Origin: Agreia sp. PsM10
GTDB lineage: Bacteria > Actinomycetota > Actinomycetes > Actinomycetales > Microbacteriaceae
Direction of reading: 5' to 3'
Assembly (NCBI RefSeq): GCF_030433855.1
Contig: NZ_JARUXC010000006.1
Coordinates: 186,001 to 250,000, forward strand
DNA: 64,000 nucleotides
Made by a program: the position numbers and the translations under genes. Below, piece after piece: positions 29,801-37,535 of the stretch (positions within the stretch are counted from its first letter, which is position 1; each line of letters opens with the position of its first letter). The notes beneath the pieces are model-generated. The model was not told the origin of the DNA. It made no database searches and saw nothing but the letters and a program-made list of their open reading frames with translations.

Positions 29801-30815
29801 GAACGCGGGCGATGGAAGCAACGACTCCCGAGTTCCCGTTGGACTCGGAACCCAGTCGGCCGCGCCCATCACCCTCGGAGTCGACAGCGACAACCTCGCC
29901 CAAGACGCGGGAATCTCGTCACCCGACATCTCGCTGGTCAAGAGCGCATCGCCGCCCGCGAACGGAGAGAAGTACCAGGCCGGTGAAACGGTGACCTACA
30001 CCTTCGTGGCAACCAACACGGGTCCGACTCCGCTGACCGGGGTGACCGTCACCGAGACGTCGTTCACCAACGGCGCGGGTGACGTGCTGACTCTGACGAC
30101 ACCGATCGTCGCCTCCGTGCCGTCGCCCTTCGATGGAACGCTGGCGTCCGGCGCTTCGGTGACCTTCACCGCCACTTACGTCGTCACCCAGGCAGACGTG
30201 GATGCCGCCGGTTCGATCGATAACTCGGCCCACGTCGTGGGGCTCTCGCCTGCTTTCCAGCAGGTGACCGATGATAGCGACGTGTCGATCAACACGGGCA
30301 CCCCGGCCCCTGGCATCAGCCTGGTGAAGGGGGTCGCCAATAAGCCGGCCAACGGAGTCGGCTTCGTCGCAGGCGAAACGGTGAAGTACATCTTCACGGT
30401 GCGCAACACCGGCAACGTCACCCTGAGCGACGTCACCGTCACGGAGGATTCGTTCACCAACGCGGCCGGCCAGAAGCTGAAGCTGACGACCGGCCCGGAT
30501 GCCCCCGCCGGCTTCACGGGAACCCTCGCCCCGGGCGAGCAGGTCGTCTTCACCGGCAGCTACATCTTGACCGCGGCTGACACCACGGGAGATCTCGTGA
30601 ACGTCGCGACCGTGACCGGTACTCCGCCGACAGGTACTCCGCCGACGAGCACCGATCGTGTGAAGACACCGACCTACGCACCGCCCGGTGCGTCGACGGT
30701 ATCGCTGCCCAACACCGGTATCGATGTGACCTCCGGAGCGATGGGAGCCCTGCTCCTGCTGCTTCTCGGAACCGTCCTGATGATGCGGCGGCGGAGACTG
30801 CAGCACGGGAAGTAG
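26850..30815 (+). CDS. Sortase-anchored surface protein (LPNTG) with SdrD-like and DUF11/DUF7507 repeats
   Basis: The 1321-residue product has a signal peptide (about 1-41, ending PAQAA). A large beta-rich N-terminal region runs to about 590. Two DUF11-like domains start near 596 and 745. An SdrD B-like collagen-binding-type repeat (IGDVVWNDANYNGLQDEGET) covers about 906-1027, followed by two DUF7507/DUF11-type repeats starting ISLVKSAS and ISLVKGVA. The C-terminus is a classic sorting signal: LPNTG at 1286-1290, a hydrophobic stretch and RRRRLQHGK. ATG 26850 was chosen for the GAAGGGGA ribosome site and the signal peptide. It is expected to be a cell-wall-linked adhesin or stalk; the ligand is unknown and no sortase gene is in the window. 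Confidence 0.9.
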   Translation: MTTAPTQAAHPPRRARYALAAVATLLTLISTIFVGGLPAQAAVISAQLGVISDGTGPFDELDADANNGLVRTHDTVAYGWQYNTDETAVDATFVQTISAPTTGVTFSESSLVLCTGPNGGSISADGLTITCQVALPANTTGSIPINVTVDGTNPNGTVITTALTVDSVDAGTQLTTIVAAPNFDLKKNIFAFSAATVLNGELGRYASYVWAVSAPTSLKGSENLTSPFTFVDDVSGVSPNAQLISCPAITAGYEGYHMPYSAIGITPAANAGNSVANSGTTNCTQPNGAGTDIQVTVTGADLSADSIPTLSADSNPVAGGSNYVATGIVFLFIPTSDIVDAGGSIDTTNQFRGFDPDSISGQSNFGTGYESGSDPTTPACEFVSDNSTRANNNCFSFTMVATQGAHDKYLLTMDASAYAGGGTGAHAGNGVVAPGTEYQSQLVIANVGVTDFTGQGICDIWDPATQQITAAGDVLRNSTTLMDPSQYTVEFGAFPLTNDDDRRNLNCGTGTWYPSIAAAGGASVVNAIRFLPKWDMTPNEQDLFRVRFVAVDNPYGTIIGDWANVNFGGGWSNSNYDKNSNTGGVGDRLTLTPAQAGISKTTVPAASSVLAGQSLTYRLQPTLTTAADTPAPVENVTVVDTLPSCLQYVASSASLPVTLTPGNTGTDGIPCTGDTGETGDVLTFALGTQTPNTVLPAITYQVSTLGTTPNGTHASNTAVVSFDGADPIDLSRRTAVYDIVILNQAQFSIAKTTDTPLVQVRDSFRYTISYRNNTGNTVAQAQLIDELPYNGDSRGTSYTGQADFAGATGVPSNAVVECTTDAHGTIGADPATNTNTWSTACPANTTAVRITVTTIPDAAVGGVTLQFTGLANQEGDHYINNVAGARVSGLTNVIPPTAPVRVDVIASTIGDVVWNDANYNGLQDEGETGVEGVTVTLAGTDDLGNPVSASTTTAADGSYLFSNLRAGTYTVSFTAPSGEEFTIQNAGDGSNDSRVPVGLGTQSAAPITLGVDSDNLAQDAGISSPDISLVKSASPPANGEKYQAGETVTYTFVATNTGPTPLTGVTVTETSFTNGAGDVLTLTTPIVASVPSPFDGTLASGASVTFTATYVVTQADVDAAGSIDNSAHVVGLSPAFQQVTDDSDVSINTGTPAPGISLVKGVANKPANGVGFVAGETVKYIFTVRNTGNVTLSDVTVTEDSFTNAAGQKLKLTTGPDAPAGFTGTLAPGEQVVFTGSYILTAADTTGDLVNVATVTGTPPTGTPPTSTDRVKTPTYAPPGASTVSLPNTGIDVTSGAMGALLLLLLGTVLMMRRRRLQHGK

Positions 30816-30821
30816 GCCCGT

Positions 30822-30849
30822 GGGGCGGTGGCACTCCCGCCACCGCCCC
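30822..30849 (+). terminator. Terminator hairpin 1 after the LPNTG gene
   Basis: GGGGCGGTGGC (30822-30832) pairs perfectly with GCCACCGCCCC (30839-30849) around a six-base loop, 7 bp after the stop codon. It is the first of two tandem hairpins before the sigma-factor gene. Confidence 0.8.
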
Positions 30850-30866
30850 GCGCTAGCCCTGAACTG

Positions 30867-30902
30867 CCGGACGGCGAAGGACCCCCAACCTTCGCCGTCC
30901 GG
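30867..30902 (+). terminator. Terminator hairpin 2 before the sigma-factor gene
   Basis: CCGGACGGCGAAGG (30867-30880) pairs perfectly over 14 bp with 30889-30902, with loop ACCCCCAA and then TTCCCGT. Together with the first hairpin it should separate the LPNTG transcript from the sigma-factor gene, which begins 30 bp later. Confidence 0.8.
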
Positions 30903-30931
30903 TTCCCGTCTGCCAACCCAGAGATACACAT

Positions 30932-32662
30932 ATGACCGACCCCTCTTCGCTCTCCGATGCGATGCTTCTGGACGCGTCGCGTTCAGGGGATCAGGCCGCG
31001 TTCGCAGAACTGTGGAAAAGGCACGCCAAGGCCGCGCGTGCCGTCGCCGCATCCTTCAGCACGTTCGACGCCGATGATCTCGTATCCGAGGCGTTCGTGC
31101 GGATCTTCGATGCGCTCCAACGCGGACTGGGGCCCACCGGCGCATTCCGTCCCTATCTGTTCACGACAATCCGCAATATCGCCTCGTCGCTCGGGCGGCG
31201 GCAGCACGAGCTCAATGTCGACGAACTCGACGAGCTAGGAGATCCGAGCAGCAGCGAGGACGCAGTCATGGCCCGCCTTGATCGTTCCATGATCGCCGAG
31301 GCGTTCCGTGCCCTGCCGCCGCGCTGGCAAGAGGTGCTCTGGTACACCGACGTCGAGTCCATGAAGCCGCGGCACATCGCCGAGCATCTTGGCATAAAGC
31401 CGTCGGCGGTGACGGCCTTGGCGCGTCGGGCGCGGGAGGGTCTGCGACAAGCGTGGATCGCTCTCCACCTCGATGCGGCGACCCTGGACCCGGGTTGCCA
31501 CGCCGTACTCCTCAATCTTCCCGCATATGTCCGAGGCGGTCTCGGAGCTCGCGCAACGGCCGAAGTCGCGGCGCATCTTCTGACCTGCGCAGACTGCCGC
31601 GCAATAGCGGCGGAAGCCGCGTCTCTTTCGTCGAAACTGGCGCTGGTGTTGCTACCACTATCTGTCGGCGCCGCGATCGCCGCAGCATATTCAGAAACGT
31701 CTTCTACCGCGCATGATGACGCATCTGTTCGCGCCGGGGAGGGCCCGGAGGGGGCCGTCGCGGACACAGTGGGATGGAAGGTCACGATGCTGTCTGTTGT
31801 GTCACTCCTGGCCCTCATCGTTCTGGTCGCTTTGATCGCGCTACCTCAGGAATCGTCACGAACCTCGTCGGATGAGATTGCCACGACGAGCCCGCAGCAC
31901 CTTACCTCGAGCGTCGTTCCATCCGAATCTGACGACAATGACTCGAAGCCCGGCGACACCGCGGACCCGACGACCACCCCGAGGGCGAACGATATCTCTC
32001 AATCAGATGGGTCAGAACCCCAAGACGATCCTCGGCCGAGCTTTACTTCACCAGACCGGGCACAGGCATCGCCAGACCCCTCCAACCCCGGGAACCCCCA
32101 ATCGGGGTCAGGTCTGGGCGCACCGGTCTTCTCTCACGTGGAAACACCCACTTTCGCCTACCCGGCGGTCTCAGGCAGCGCCTACCCGGGCGCGCTCATT
32201 ACGGTTACCCGAATTCGACCCAAAACCGAGACACCCACACCAACGGATGTCACCCAGTGGACGGTCGTGGCCAGCCAATCCGGCAATTGGAGCGTTGACC
32301 TTATAGGCATAAGACCGGGTACCTCACGGATCGTAGCAATCCAGAAAGCCTCATCCACGGGCCACGCGGCCCGAGTATCGAAGGCGTCGGCAATCCAAAC
32401 ACTCGTCGTCCGCGCACCGCCAGCGCTCACCACCTTCCGTACAGCAAACTCCACCGAGGCGACACTCGACATTCGGGGCGCGCCCGGCGAGAGCATCATT
32501 GTCACTCATACGAATGAGGCAGGCGACGTCGACTGGGTGAGTGATCCGTTGACAATCGGGCCTTTGGGCAAAGTGACCATTTCTGTCAGGCCGCCGTCCA
32601 CCGGATTGTTCATCGCCCGGTACATCGCGGACGGCCGAGCCGCGCCAGAAAGTCTGGCCTAG
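30932..32662 (+). CDS. ECF-like sigma factor fused to anti-sigma zinc motif, membrane segments and outside domain
   Basis: The 576-residue product begins as a sigma-70 family factor: region 2 (about 9-85, DADDLVSEAFVRIFDAL and FRPYLFTTIRNIASSLGRRQ) and region 4 (about 115-175, LPPRWQEVLWYTDVESMKPR, then HIAEHLGIKPSAVTALARRA). It continues into an anti-sigma-like zinc motif H215-x3-C219-x2-C222 (HLLTCADC). Two hydrophobic stretches follow (about 234-253 and 285-308), then a Ser/Thr/Pro-rich linker to about 400 and a C-terminal beta-rich domain. Sigma factor, tether and possible sensor would be one polypeptide, needing cleavage or a conformational change to act. It lies between two sortase-substrate genes, its likely regulon. 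Confidence 0.88.
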   Translation: MTDPSSLSDAMLLDASRSGDQAAFAELWKRHAKAARAVAASFSTFDADDLVSEAFVRIFDALQRGLGPTGAFRPYLFTTIRNIASSLGRRQHELNVDELDELGDPSSSEDAVMARLDRSMIAEAFRALPPRWQEVLWYTDVESMKPRHIAEHLGIKPSAVTALARRAREGLRQAWIALHLDAATLDPGCHAVLLNLPAYVRGGLGARATAEVAAHLLTCADCRAIAAEAASLSSKLALVLLPLSVGAAIAAAYSETSSTAHDDASVRAGEGPEGAVADTVGWKVTMLSVVSLLALIVLVALIALPQESSRTSSDEIATTSPQHLTSSVVPSESDDNDSKPGDTADPTTTPRANDISQSDGSEPQDDPRPSFTSPDRAQASPDPSNPGNPQSGSGLGAPVFSHVETPTFAYPAVSGSAYPGALITVTRIRPKTETPTPTDVTQWTVVASQSGNWSVDLIGIRPGTSRIVAIQKASSTGHAARVSKASAIQTLVVRAPPALTTFRTANSTEATLDIRGAPGESIIVTHTNEAGDVDWVSDPLTIGPLGKVTISVRPPSTGLFIARYIADGRAAPESLA

Positions 32663-32680
32663 GAGCCGTGCACGCGGCTC
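32663..32680 (+). terminator. Weak terminator-like hairpin; remainder of gap to 33006 empty
   Basis: GAGCCG-TGCACG-CGGCTC follows directly after the sigma-factor stop without a T-tract. The rest of the gap to 33006 is AT-richer than the genes and shows no convincing reading frame; it probably holds the promoter and leader of the LANTG gene. Confidence 0.5.
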
Positions 32681-33006
32681 GATGGCGTCGCCTCAACGGA
32701 CAGTACGAAGCACCGGTGAGAGTTCAAGAAAAATTTCCTCGAGCATTCGCGTCGATAATCGACTTCTGACTCGTCTCTTGGGTAGAGGGTCGCAGAGACT
32801 TCGGGTCCCCATCCGTCCTGCGGCCCTCATCTACGTCACTCCGTCAGGAGGGTGGAACGCAAAGTGAAATCGGCGCTTGCTCGTCCCGCGCCGAGAGGAC
32901 GAAAGGCGTCGTGCGATCGCCGTTTGAAATCGAACATCTGAACGTCTCTTCAATATAGATGTCACGTGCACCCGCTGCGGCATCACCGTCGATGAGAGGC
33001 ACACCC

Positions 33007-34143
33007 GTGAGATCGAATGCAGCAAAGATCGCGCTACCCGCAGTGATACTTGTCGGTGCGAGTATCGCCGTCAGCTCCGGGGCGGTCCAGGCAGCTCAGT
33101 GCGCTCCGATCTCGGTCGACGCACGCGTTCTGTTGTCGGGACCCTATGTTCCAGAGACGGGGCTTATGGGGGACGCTCTGCGAACCTCGGGGGAGCTTCC
33201 TACGACCGAACCATATCGAGACCTCGGATTCATCATGAGGGGTGGTGAGGCTTCCACCCTCGAACTCGGCGACCCCTCGACCTCCGGCCCATCGTCTTTC
33301 GTCGACTGGATGCTGTTCGAGCTGCGAGACCCGGCAGATCCTCGTCTCATCATCGCGACTGACACTGTGCCCGTAGAGCGAGACGGCGACCTCGCTCGTT
33401 CACTGTCGTTCACCGTTCCCTCCGGCGACTACTACCTCGCTGTCGAGCACCGCAATCACCTCGGAGTCATGACCGAAGCTCCGATTTCGCTCACGTCCGG
33501 CACGATACCCATGATCGATTTCACCGACCCGGCGACACCGGTGTGGGACCGAATCGATGTCATCGACGGCGGCGCGGTTATCGACTACCACGGCGTCGAA
33601 CGGCAAATAATCGATGGTGTCGCCGTACTCTGGCCGGGTGACGCAGATCATGACGGCCGATCCCTCTTTGATGGCTCAGGCGATGATGACCCCGCCGTTG
33701 TCGAGAACGCAGCCATGTCAGCTCCAGAGAACATACTCTCTAGCCCCAGCTACATTGTGCCGGCCTACGTCGGCTCCGACCTCAACCTGGATGGCAACGC
33801 CATTTATCAAGGTCAGATCAATGACCCTACGGTCACCGCAAACGCAGTATTTCTCTTCCCTCTGAACATCACAAACGATCCAAATTACCCGTACCTCATC
33901 GAGCAACTCCCGCTTGATCAACTTGGCGAGGCGCGAACCGACAGCTGCGAGTTACCGACTACCCAGCCGAGTCTGCCCCCGGCCAGTGACCCCCGGTCGC
34001 CTAAGCAACCGATCCTGGCGAACACTGGATTCAGTATTTTCGAGAGCTGGCCTGCCGTTGCCGTTTCTCTGTGCATGGTTGCCGCAGGGCTGGTTGTCAC
34101 TGGTCTCCGTCGCCGGGGAAATCGACGTGGTAGCCGCAGCTGA
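33007..34143 (+). CDS. Sortase-anchored surface protein (LANTG)
   Basis: The product is 378 residues from GTG 33007, which has GAGAGG seven bases upstream; ATG 32959 and ATG 32992 in the same frame lack a ribosome site. A signal peptide (AKIALPAVILVGASIAV to about residue 30) leads to a beta-rich domain with DARVLLSGPYVPETGLMGDA, FVDWMLFELRDPADP, DYYLAVEHRNHLGVMTEAPI and a calcium-type loop GDADHDG. This pattern recalls secreted proteins of Bacteroidetes. The C-terminus has LANTG (337-341), a hydrophobic helix and RRRGNRRG, the LAXTG signal preferred by class E sortases of actinobacteria. Confidence 0.85.
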   Translation: MRSNAAKIALPAVILVGASIAVSSGAVQAAQCAPISVDARVLLSGPYVPETGLMGDALRTSGELPTTEPYRDLGFIMRGGEASTLELGDPSTSGPSSFVDWMLFELRDPADPRLIIATDTVPVERDGDLARSLSFTVPSGDYYLAVEHRNHLGVMTEAPISLTSGTIPMIDFTDPATPVWDRIDVIDGGAVIDYHGVERQIIDGVAVLWPGDADHDGRSLFDGSGDDDPAVVENAAMSAPENILSSPSYIVPAYVGSDLNLDGNAIYQGQINDPTVTANAVFLFPLNITNDPNYPYLIEQLPLDQLGEARTDSCELPTTQPSLPPASDPRSPKQPILANTGFSIFESWPAVAVSLCMVAAGLVVTGLRRRGNRRGSRS

Positions 34144-34855
34144 CGCAGCCCCTCGCGACGTCAAAGACGACAACCTTCAAAGAACCCGGCCCCTTCAACA
34201 GACAGCGGTCCATCTCGATCGAGTCGCACATGATGTCGCGTGCGAACGACGAACGGTTCGGGCTCTTCCGCGGCAGCAGCGATCGATTGATCTTGTCAAC
34301 TCATTTATCGATGCCGCCCGCGATGGGATTCTGCTCAGGGGTGTAAATGGTGTGACCCTGAAGAGGGTGACCCACATAGTGGGGGTGACTGCGTCAACGA
34401 TCTATCGATACTTCCCGGATAACGTCTCGCTGATAGACGCGGTCGTGGCGCGGGACCTTGAACGTCTCGAGGCGCTCTTCGCAGCTCGGTTATGCGTCGA
34501 TCACATCAGGAGCGCCCAGCACGTTGTGAGGGAGGCGGTTCGAGCAATGGTGGAGCTTCACCTGAGTGCCACAGGATCGACATCTCTCGCCACGAACATG
34601 ACGCGGATGAAACCTGGCCATGATCACGTCTCTCAGTTCGCGGCATCAGTCTGGTCGCGAGTAGTGCAAGAAGGACAATCACCTGCAGGCGACGTCAGCC
34701 TGAGGCAGTGCGTCAATCTCATTGCCCTGATGGATGCTGTTCTCCTCAACGCATCCCATCCTGCAACGCGAACGTGGCGTGAGACGCGATTAAGAACCTG
34801 CGAAGAACTTCTCGGAGTCGTGGTTGGGCAGATTTCTGGTTCGAAACTCATCTAA
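34127..34855 (+). CDS. TetR-like transcriptional regulator
   Basis: The product is 242 residues from GTG 34127, which has GGGGAA upstream and overlaps the LANTG gene by 17 bp. A DNA-binding helix-turn-helix at about 50-100 reads VNSFIDAARDGILLRGVNGV, TLKRVTHIVGVTASTIYRYF and PDNVSLIDAVVARDL, the TetR/AcrR pattern. The C-terminal ligand domain is helical and not assignable. The first 45 residues are unusually long and poorly conserved in style, so the true start may lie further in. It closes the surface-protein island. Confidence 0.75.
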   Translation: MVAAADAAPRDVKDDNLQRTRPLQQTAVHLDRVAHDVACERRTVRALPRQQRSIDLVNSFIDAARDGILLRGVNGVTLKRVTHIVGVTASTIYRYFPDNVSLIDAVVARDLERLEALFAARLCVDHIRSAQHVVREAVRAMVELHLSATGSTSLATNMTRMKPGHDHVSQFAASVWSRVVQEGQSPAGDVSLRQCVNLIALMDAVLLNASHPATRTWRETRLRTCEELLGVVVGQISGSKLI

Positions 34856-35007
34856 ACGCGGGGTTGCACGATGAATGGTTTCACGGGTGAAAAGTGAGGT
34901 TAATTACTGGATTCGCAGTGGCAACCTTTACCGCCACGGTGCACTCTTCGACTAGGGCGCAGAGATTCACTCTTCTCCTTGGGCAGTCCACTCTTCTGCT
35001 CCTTCTG

Positions 35008-35038
35008 CGGGCTGCGCAGCTTTCCCCTGCGCAGCCCG
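35008..35038. terminator. Bidirectional terminator hairpin
   Basis: CGGGCTGCGCAG (35008-35019) pairs perfectly with CTGCGCAGCCCG (35027-35038) around CTTTCCC. It lies between the convergent TetR-like gene and the small gene at 35104 and can serve both. The rest of 34856-35103 shows no gene. Confidence 0.75.
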
Positions 35039-35103
35039 TCCTGTTGAGCTGGGGGATTATCCACCGGAGGGTAGAAGCGCCGTTTGGGAGACAGGCACTC
35101 GCG

Positions 35104-35484
35104 CTAGTTAGCGATGCTAGACGTGAGGACCCCGGCGTTGGTCAGTGCCGTGCCGACCGCGTGCGAGGTCGCCTCGAATGCGGTCGCGGTCCTCGACGCT
35201 CCGAGCGCTCCGCCCTTGAGAGCGCTCGTGCCCAGGTCGCGCACGAGACGGGCGACGAGCTGTCCCCGGTCGTCGACGAAGAACTGGGTGTCGAACGCCA
35301 TGTGCAGCTTCTTGCCCGCGAGGCCTCCCCAGAGGACCGTCGCAGCGGTGCTGCCGCGAACGGCATGGAAGCCACCATCGGTGTTGATCGTGATGGTGAA
35401 CCCCTCGGCCGTCAGCGCGTCGCCGATGAGGGTCTTCGCCGCGTTGTGGTCGCCGGAGATGAAGAAGTCGTAACTGGATGCCAT
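35104..35484 (-). CDS. Conserved hypothetical small protein
   Basis: The 126-residue product has a compact alpha/beta start (SSYDFFISGDHNAAKTLIGDA), a strand-rich centre (GSTAATVLWGGLAGKKLHMA, FDTQFFVDDRGQLVARLVRD) and an Ala/Gly/Thr-rich end. There is no signal peptide, membrane helix or recognised motif. The coding pattern and the terminator downstream support a real gene. Its function is not recognised. Confidence 0.65.
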   Translation of the reverse strand: MASSYDFFISGDHNAAKTLIGDALTAEGFTITINTDGGFHAVRGSTAATVLWGGLAGKKLHMAFDTQFFVDDRGQLVARLVRDLGTSALKGGALGASRTATAFEATSHAVGTALTNAGVLTSSIAN

Positions 35485-35531
35485 GCACCGACCCTAGCGG
35501 CAGGTGCGGCACGGCGGGCGGTAGCTGTGCG

Positions 35532-36047
35532 TCAGCGCGCGGCGCCCTGGAGGGTTCCCGTGGTCTTCACGTTCTCCTCGTAGATGTAGCAGAGCACCTC
35601 GCGGTCGCCCTGCTCGGTCCAGCTGTCTTCGGTGGGGAGCAGGTAGCCCAGGTACAGGGTCGAGTCGTCGTAGCCGACGCCGTTGAACTCGGCGAAGGCG
35701 GGGGTGCAGCCGTCGCCGGCCTGCTGGGTCACGGCATCGTCTCCGGGAAACTCATCGCCCGCGAGGTCGAATGCGCTGTACGCCTCGAAGTCGTGCGGCT
35801 GGTCGCAGGGAACGACGGGAACCTCGCTGATCTCCTCACTGCTCACATCGTTGAAGCAGTCGCCCACCGCGACCGTGAACACGTCGGCCTGCCCGGCCTC
35901 GGTGACCTCGCTGGTCTCGTCATCGCGAACTGCCTCGTCTTTCGGCGTGATCGAGTCGATGACGCTGCAGCCCGTGAGGGCGAAGAGCCCGATCATCAGG
36001 GATACGGCGGCGAGTGGCGTGAAGGTGCGCTGGGCGATCGTGGGCAT
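35532..36047 (-). CDS. Septum-formation-domain lipoprotein
   Basis: The 171-residue lipoprotein has a signal peptide ending in the lipobox LTGC with C27. The exported domain contains VGDCFND, VPVVPCDQPHDFEAY and a later CTPAF and CYIYEE, the four-cysteine pattern of the septum-formation (Septum_form) family common in actinobacteria. The family name derives from a proposed link to septation; the role here is unproven. Confidence 0.82.
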   Translation of the reverse strand: MPTIAQRTFTPLAAVSLMIGLFALTGCSVIDSITPKDEAVRDDETSEVTEAGQADVFTVAVGDCFNDVSSEEISEVPVVPCDQPHDFEAYSAFDLAGDEFPGDDAVTQQAGDGCTPAFAEFNGVGYDDSTLYLGYLLPTEDSWTEQGDREVLCYIYEENVKTTGTLQGAAR

Positions 36048-36202
36048 GAGCTGGTGAGGCCTTTCGTAGAGGACGTGGTCGAATCCTCATCGTGGCATCC
36101 GTGTGGGCCGCCCGCGGGCGCGCGGTCAGACGTGAGCAGCCCGGCGGCAGAATCTGAGCAACGGCAGCGTGCGACTGAGTAGGTGCCGAGCGGTTGGGCC
36201 CG

Positions 36203-37024
36203 CTACCTCCACCAGGAGTCGGCGGGGCCGACCGGGAGCGAGCGCTTGTGCTCTGTCGCCGCGTAGCGCGCGATGATCGCGTCGGCCACGCTGTCGGCGA
36301 CCTCTTTGCCCTCGAGGAAGTCGTCGATGTCGGCGTAGGTGAGCCCGAGGTTGGCTTCGTCGGTCTGGCCGGGGGTGTCGTCGAGCAGGTCCGCCGTCGG
36401 GGCCTTGAGGTAGAGCCGCTCGGGCGCATCCAGTGCTTCGAGCAGCGCGCGGCCCTGCCGCTTGGTGAGGCCCGACAGCGGCAGGATGTCGGCGCCGCCG
36501 TCGCCGAACTTGGTGAAGAAGCCCGTCACGGCTTCGGCGGCATGGTCGGTTCCCACGACCAGCAGGCCCTCGTCGCCGGCGATGGCGTACTGGGCGACCA
36601 TGCGGGCGCGGGCCTTGACGTTGCCCTTGTTGAAGTCGGAGATGGGACGCCCGACAGCGTCGATGAACTCCGCGGCGATGCCGTCGACTCCTCGCTTGAT
36701 GTCGAACGTGATCACGCGCTCGGGCTTGATGAACGTCAGCGCGAGCTGGGCGTCGTCTTCGTCGGCCTGAACGCCGTACGGCAGGCGCACGGCGATGAAG
36801 GTCGCCTGCACGCCCTCGCCCTGGAGGCGCTCGACGGCCAGCTGGCAGAGGCGACCCGCGAGCGACGAGTCCTGGCCGCCGCTGATGCCGAGCACGAGAC
36901 CCTTGGCCCCCGTGCGGCGCAGGTAGTCGACGAGAAAAGACGTGCGGCGTTCGATCTCGGCGTGAGCGTCGATTGTGGGCAGGACGGTGAGGGCATCGAT
37001 GATGTGGGCCTGTTCTTCGCGCAT
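36203..37024 (-). CDS. nadE: NAD synthetase, ammonia-dependent type
   Basis: The 273-residue N-type ATP pyrophosphatase makes NAD from nicotinate adenine dinucleotide, ATP and ammonia. SGGQDSS at 48-54 is the ATP loop. [54 protein letters not shown] and LTKRQGR match short NadE enzymes of the Bacillus/E. coli type (about 272-275 residues). No glutaminase domain is present, so free ammonia is the nitrogen donor. Confidence 0.96.
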   Translation of the reverse strand: MREEQAHIIDALTVLPTIDAHAEIERRTSFLVDYLRRTGAKGLVLGISGGQDSSLAGRLCQLAVERLQGEGVQATFIAVRLPYGVQADEDDAQLALTFIKPERVITFDIKRGVDGIAAEFIDAVGRPISDFNKGNVKARARMVAQYAIAGDEGLLVVGTDHAAEAVTGFFTKFGDGGADILPLSGLTKRQGRALLEALDAPERLYLKAPTADLLDDTPGQTDEANLGLTYADIDDFLEGKEVADSVADAIIARYAATEHKRSLPVGPADSWWR

Positions 37025-37060
37025 GAGTACAAAGCTACGCCGAACAGCGCCTCGACGCGC

Positions 37061-37486
37061 CTAAAGCTGCGTGGGAGGAGTCTGATCCGCCTGCGCCGGC
37101 GTCGGAACGGCCGCCGCGGACTCGACGATGTAGGCCGACTGCCCGGTTGCTCCGGCCTCTCCGCGACCCAGCGGGATGACGAAGACGGCCGTGCCGTAGG
37201 CGCAGACCTCGGTCCAGTTGGTGCCCATCTCCGAGGTGTCGAACCGCATGGCGACGATCGCGTTCGCGCCCTTGGCTTCGGCCTCGAGCACCATGCGGTG
37301 CATGACCTCCTGGCGGCTCTCGTACAGGGCCTTGGTCATCTCGGGCAGCTCGCCGCCGCCGAGGGCGCGGAAACTGGCCGTGAACTGCGCGCCGATGTCG
37401 CGCGATCTCACGGTGAGGCCCATCACCTCGCCGAAGACGGCATCGATGCGGTGGCCGGCGATCTCATTGGTTGTCACGACGATCAT
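37061..37486 (-). CDS. YbjQ/UPF0145 family protein
   Basis: The 141-residue product has the UPF0145 pattern: VTTNEIAGHRIDAVFGEVMG, then RDIGAQFTASFRALGGGELPEM, then SRQEVMHRMVLEAEAKGANA and IVAMRFDT. It is a small pentamer-forming fold sometimes called heavy-metal-binding, with no proven activity. The Pro/Gln/Thr-rich tail (from about 115) is outside the family core. Confidence 0.9.
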   Translation of the reverse strand: MIVVTTNEIAGHRIDAVFGEVMGLTVRSRDIGAQFTASFRALGGGELPEMTKALYESRQEVMHRMVLEAEAKGANAIVAMRFDTSEMGTNWTEVCAYGTAVFVIPLGRGEAGATGQSAYIVESAAAVPTPAQADQTPPTQL

Positions 37487-37535
37487 GGCTCGATGCTAGC
37501 GGCGACGACGCCGTCATGCGGGTACCTTTCTCGGT

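Noticed and set aside
26746-32858. GGAAC (-35-like ECF promoter element) before both surface-protein genes (26746 and 32854)
   Set aside because: A five-base match is common, no shared -10 follows at 16-17 bp, and the distance to the starts differs. It is not evidence for the fused sigma factor by itself.
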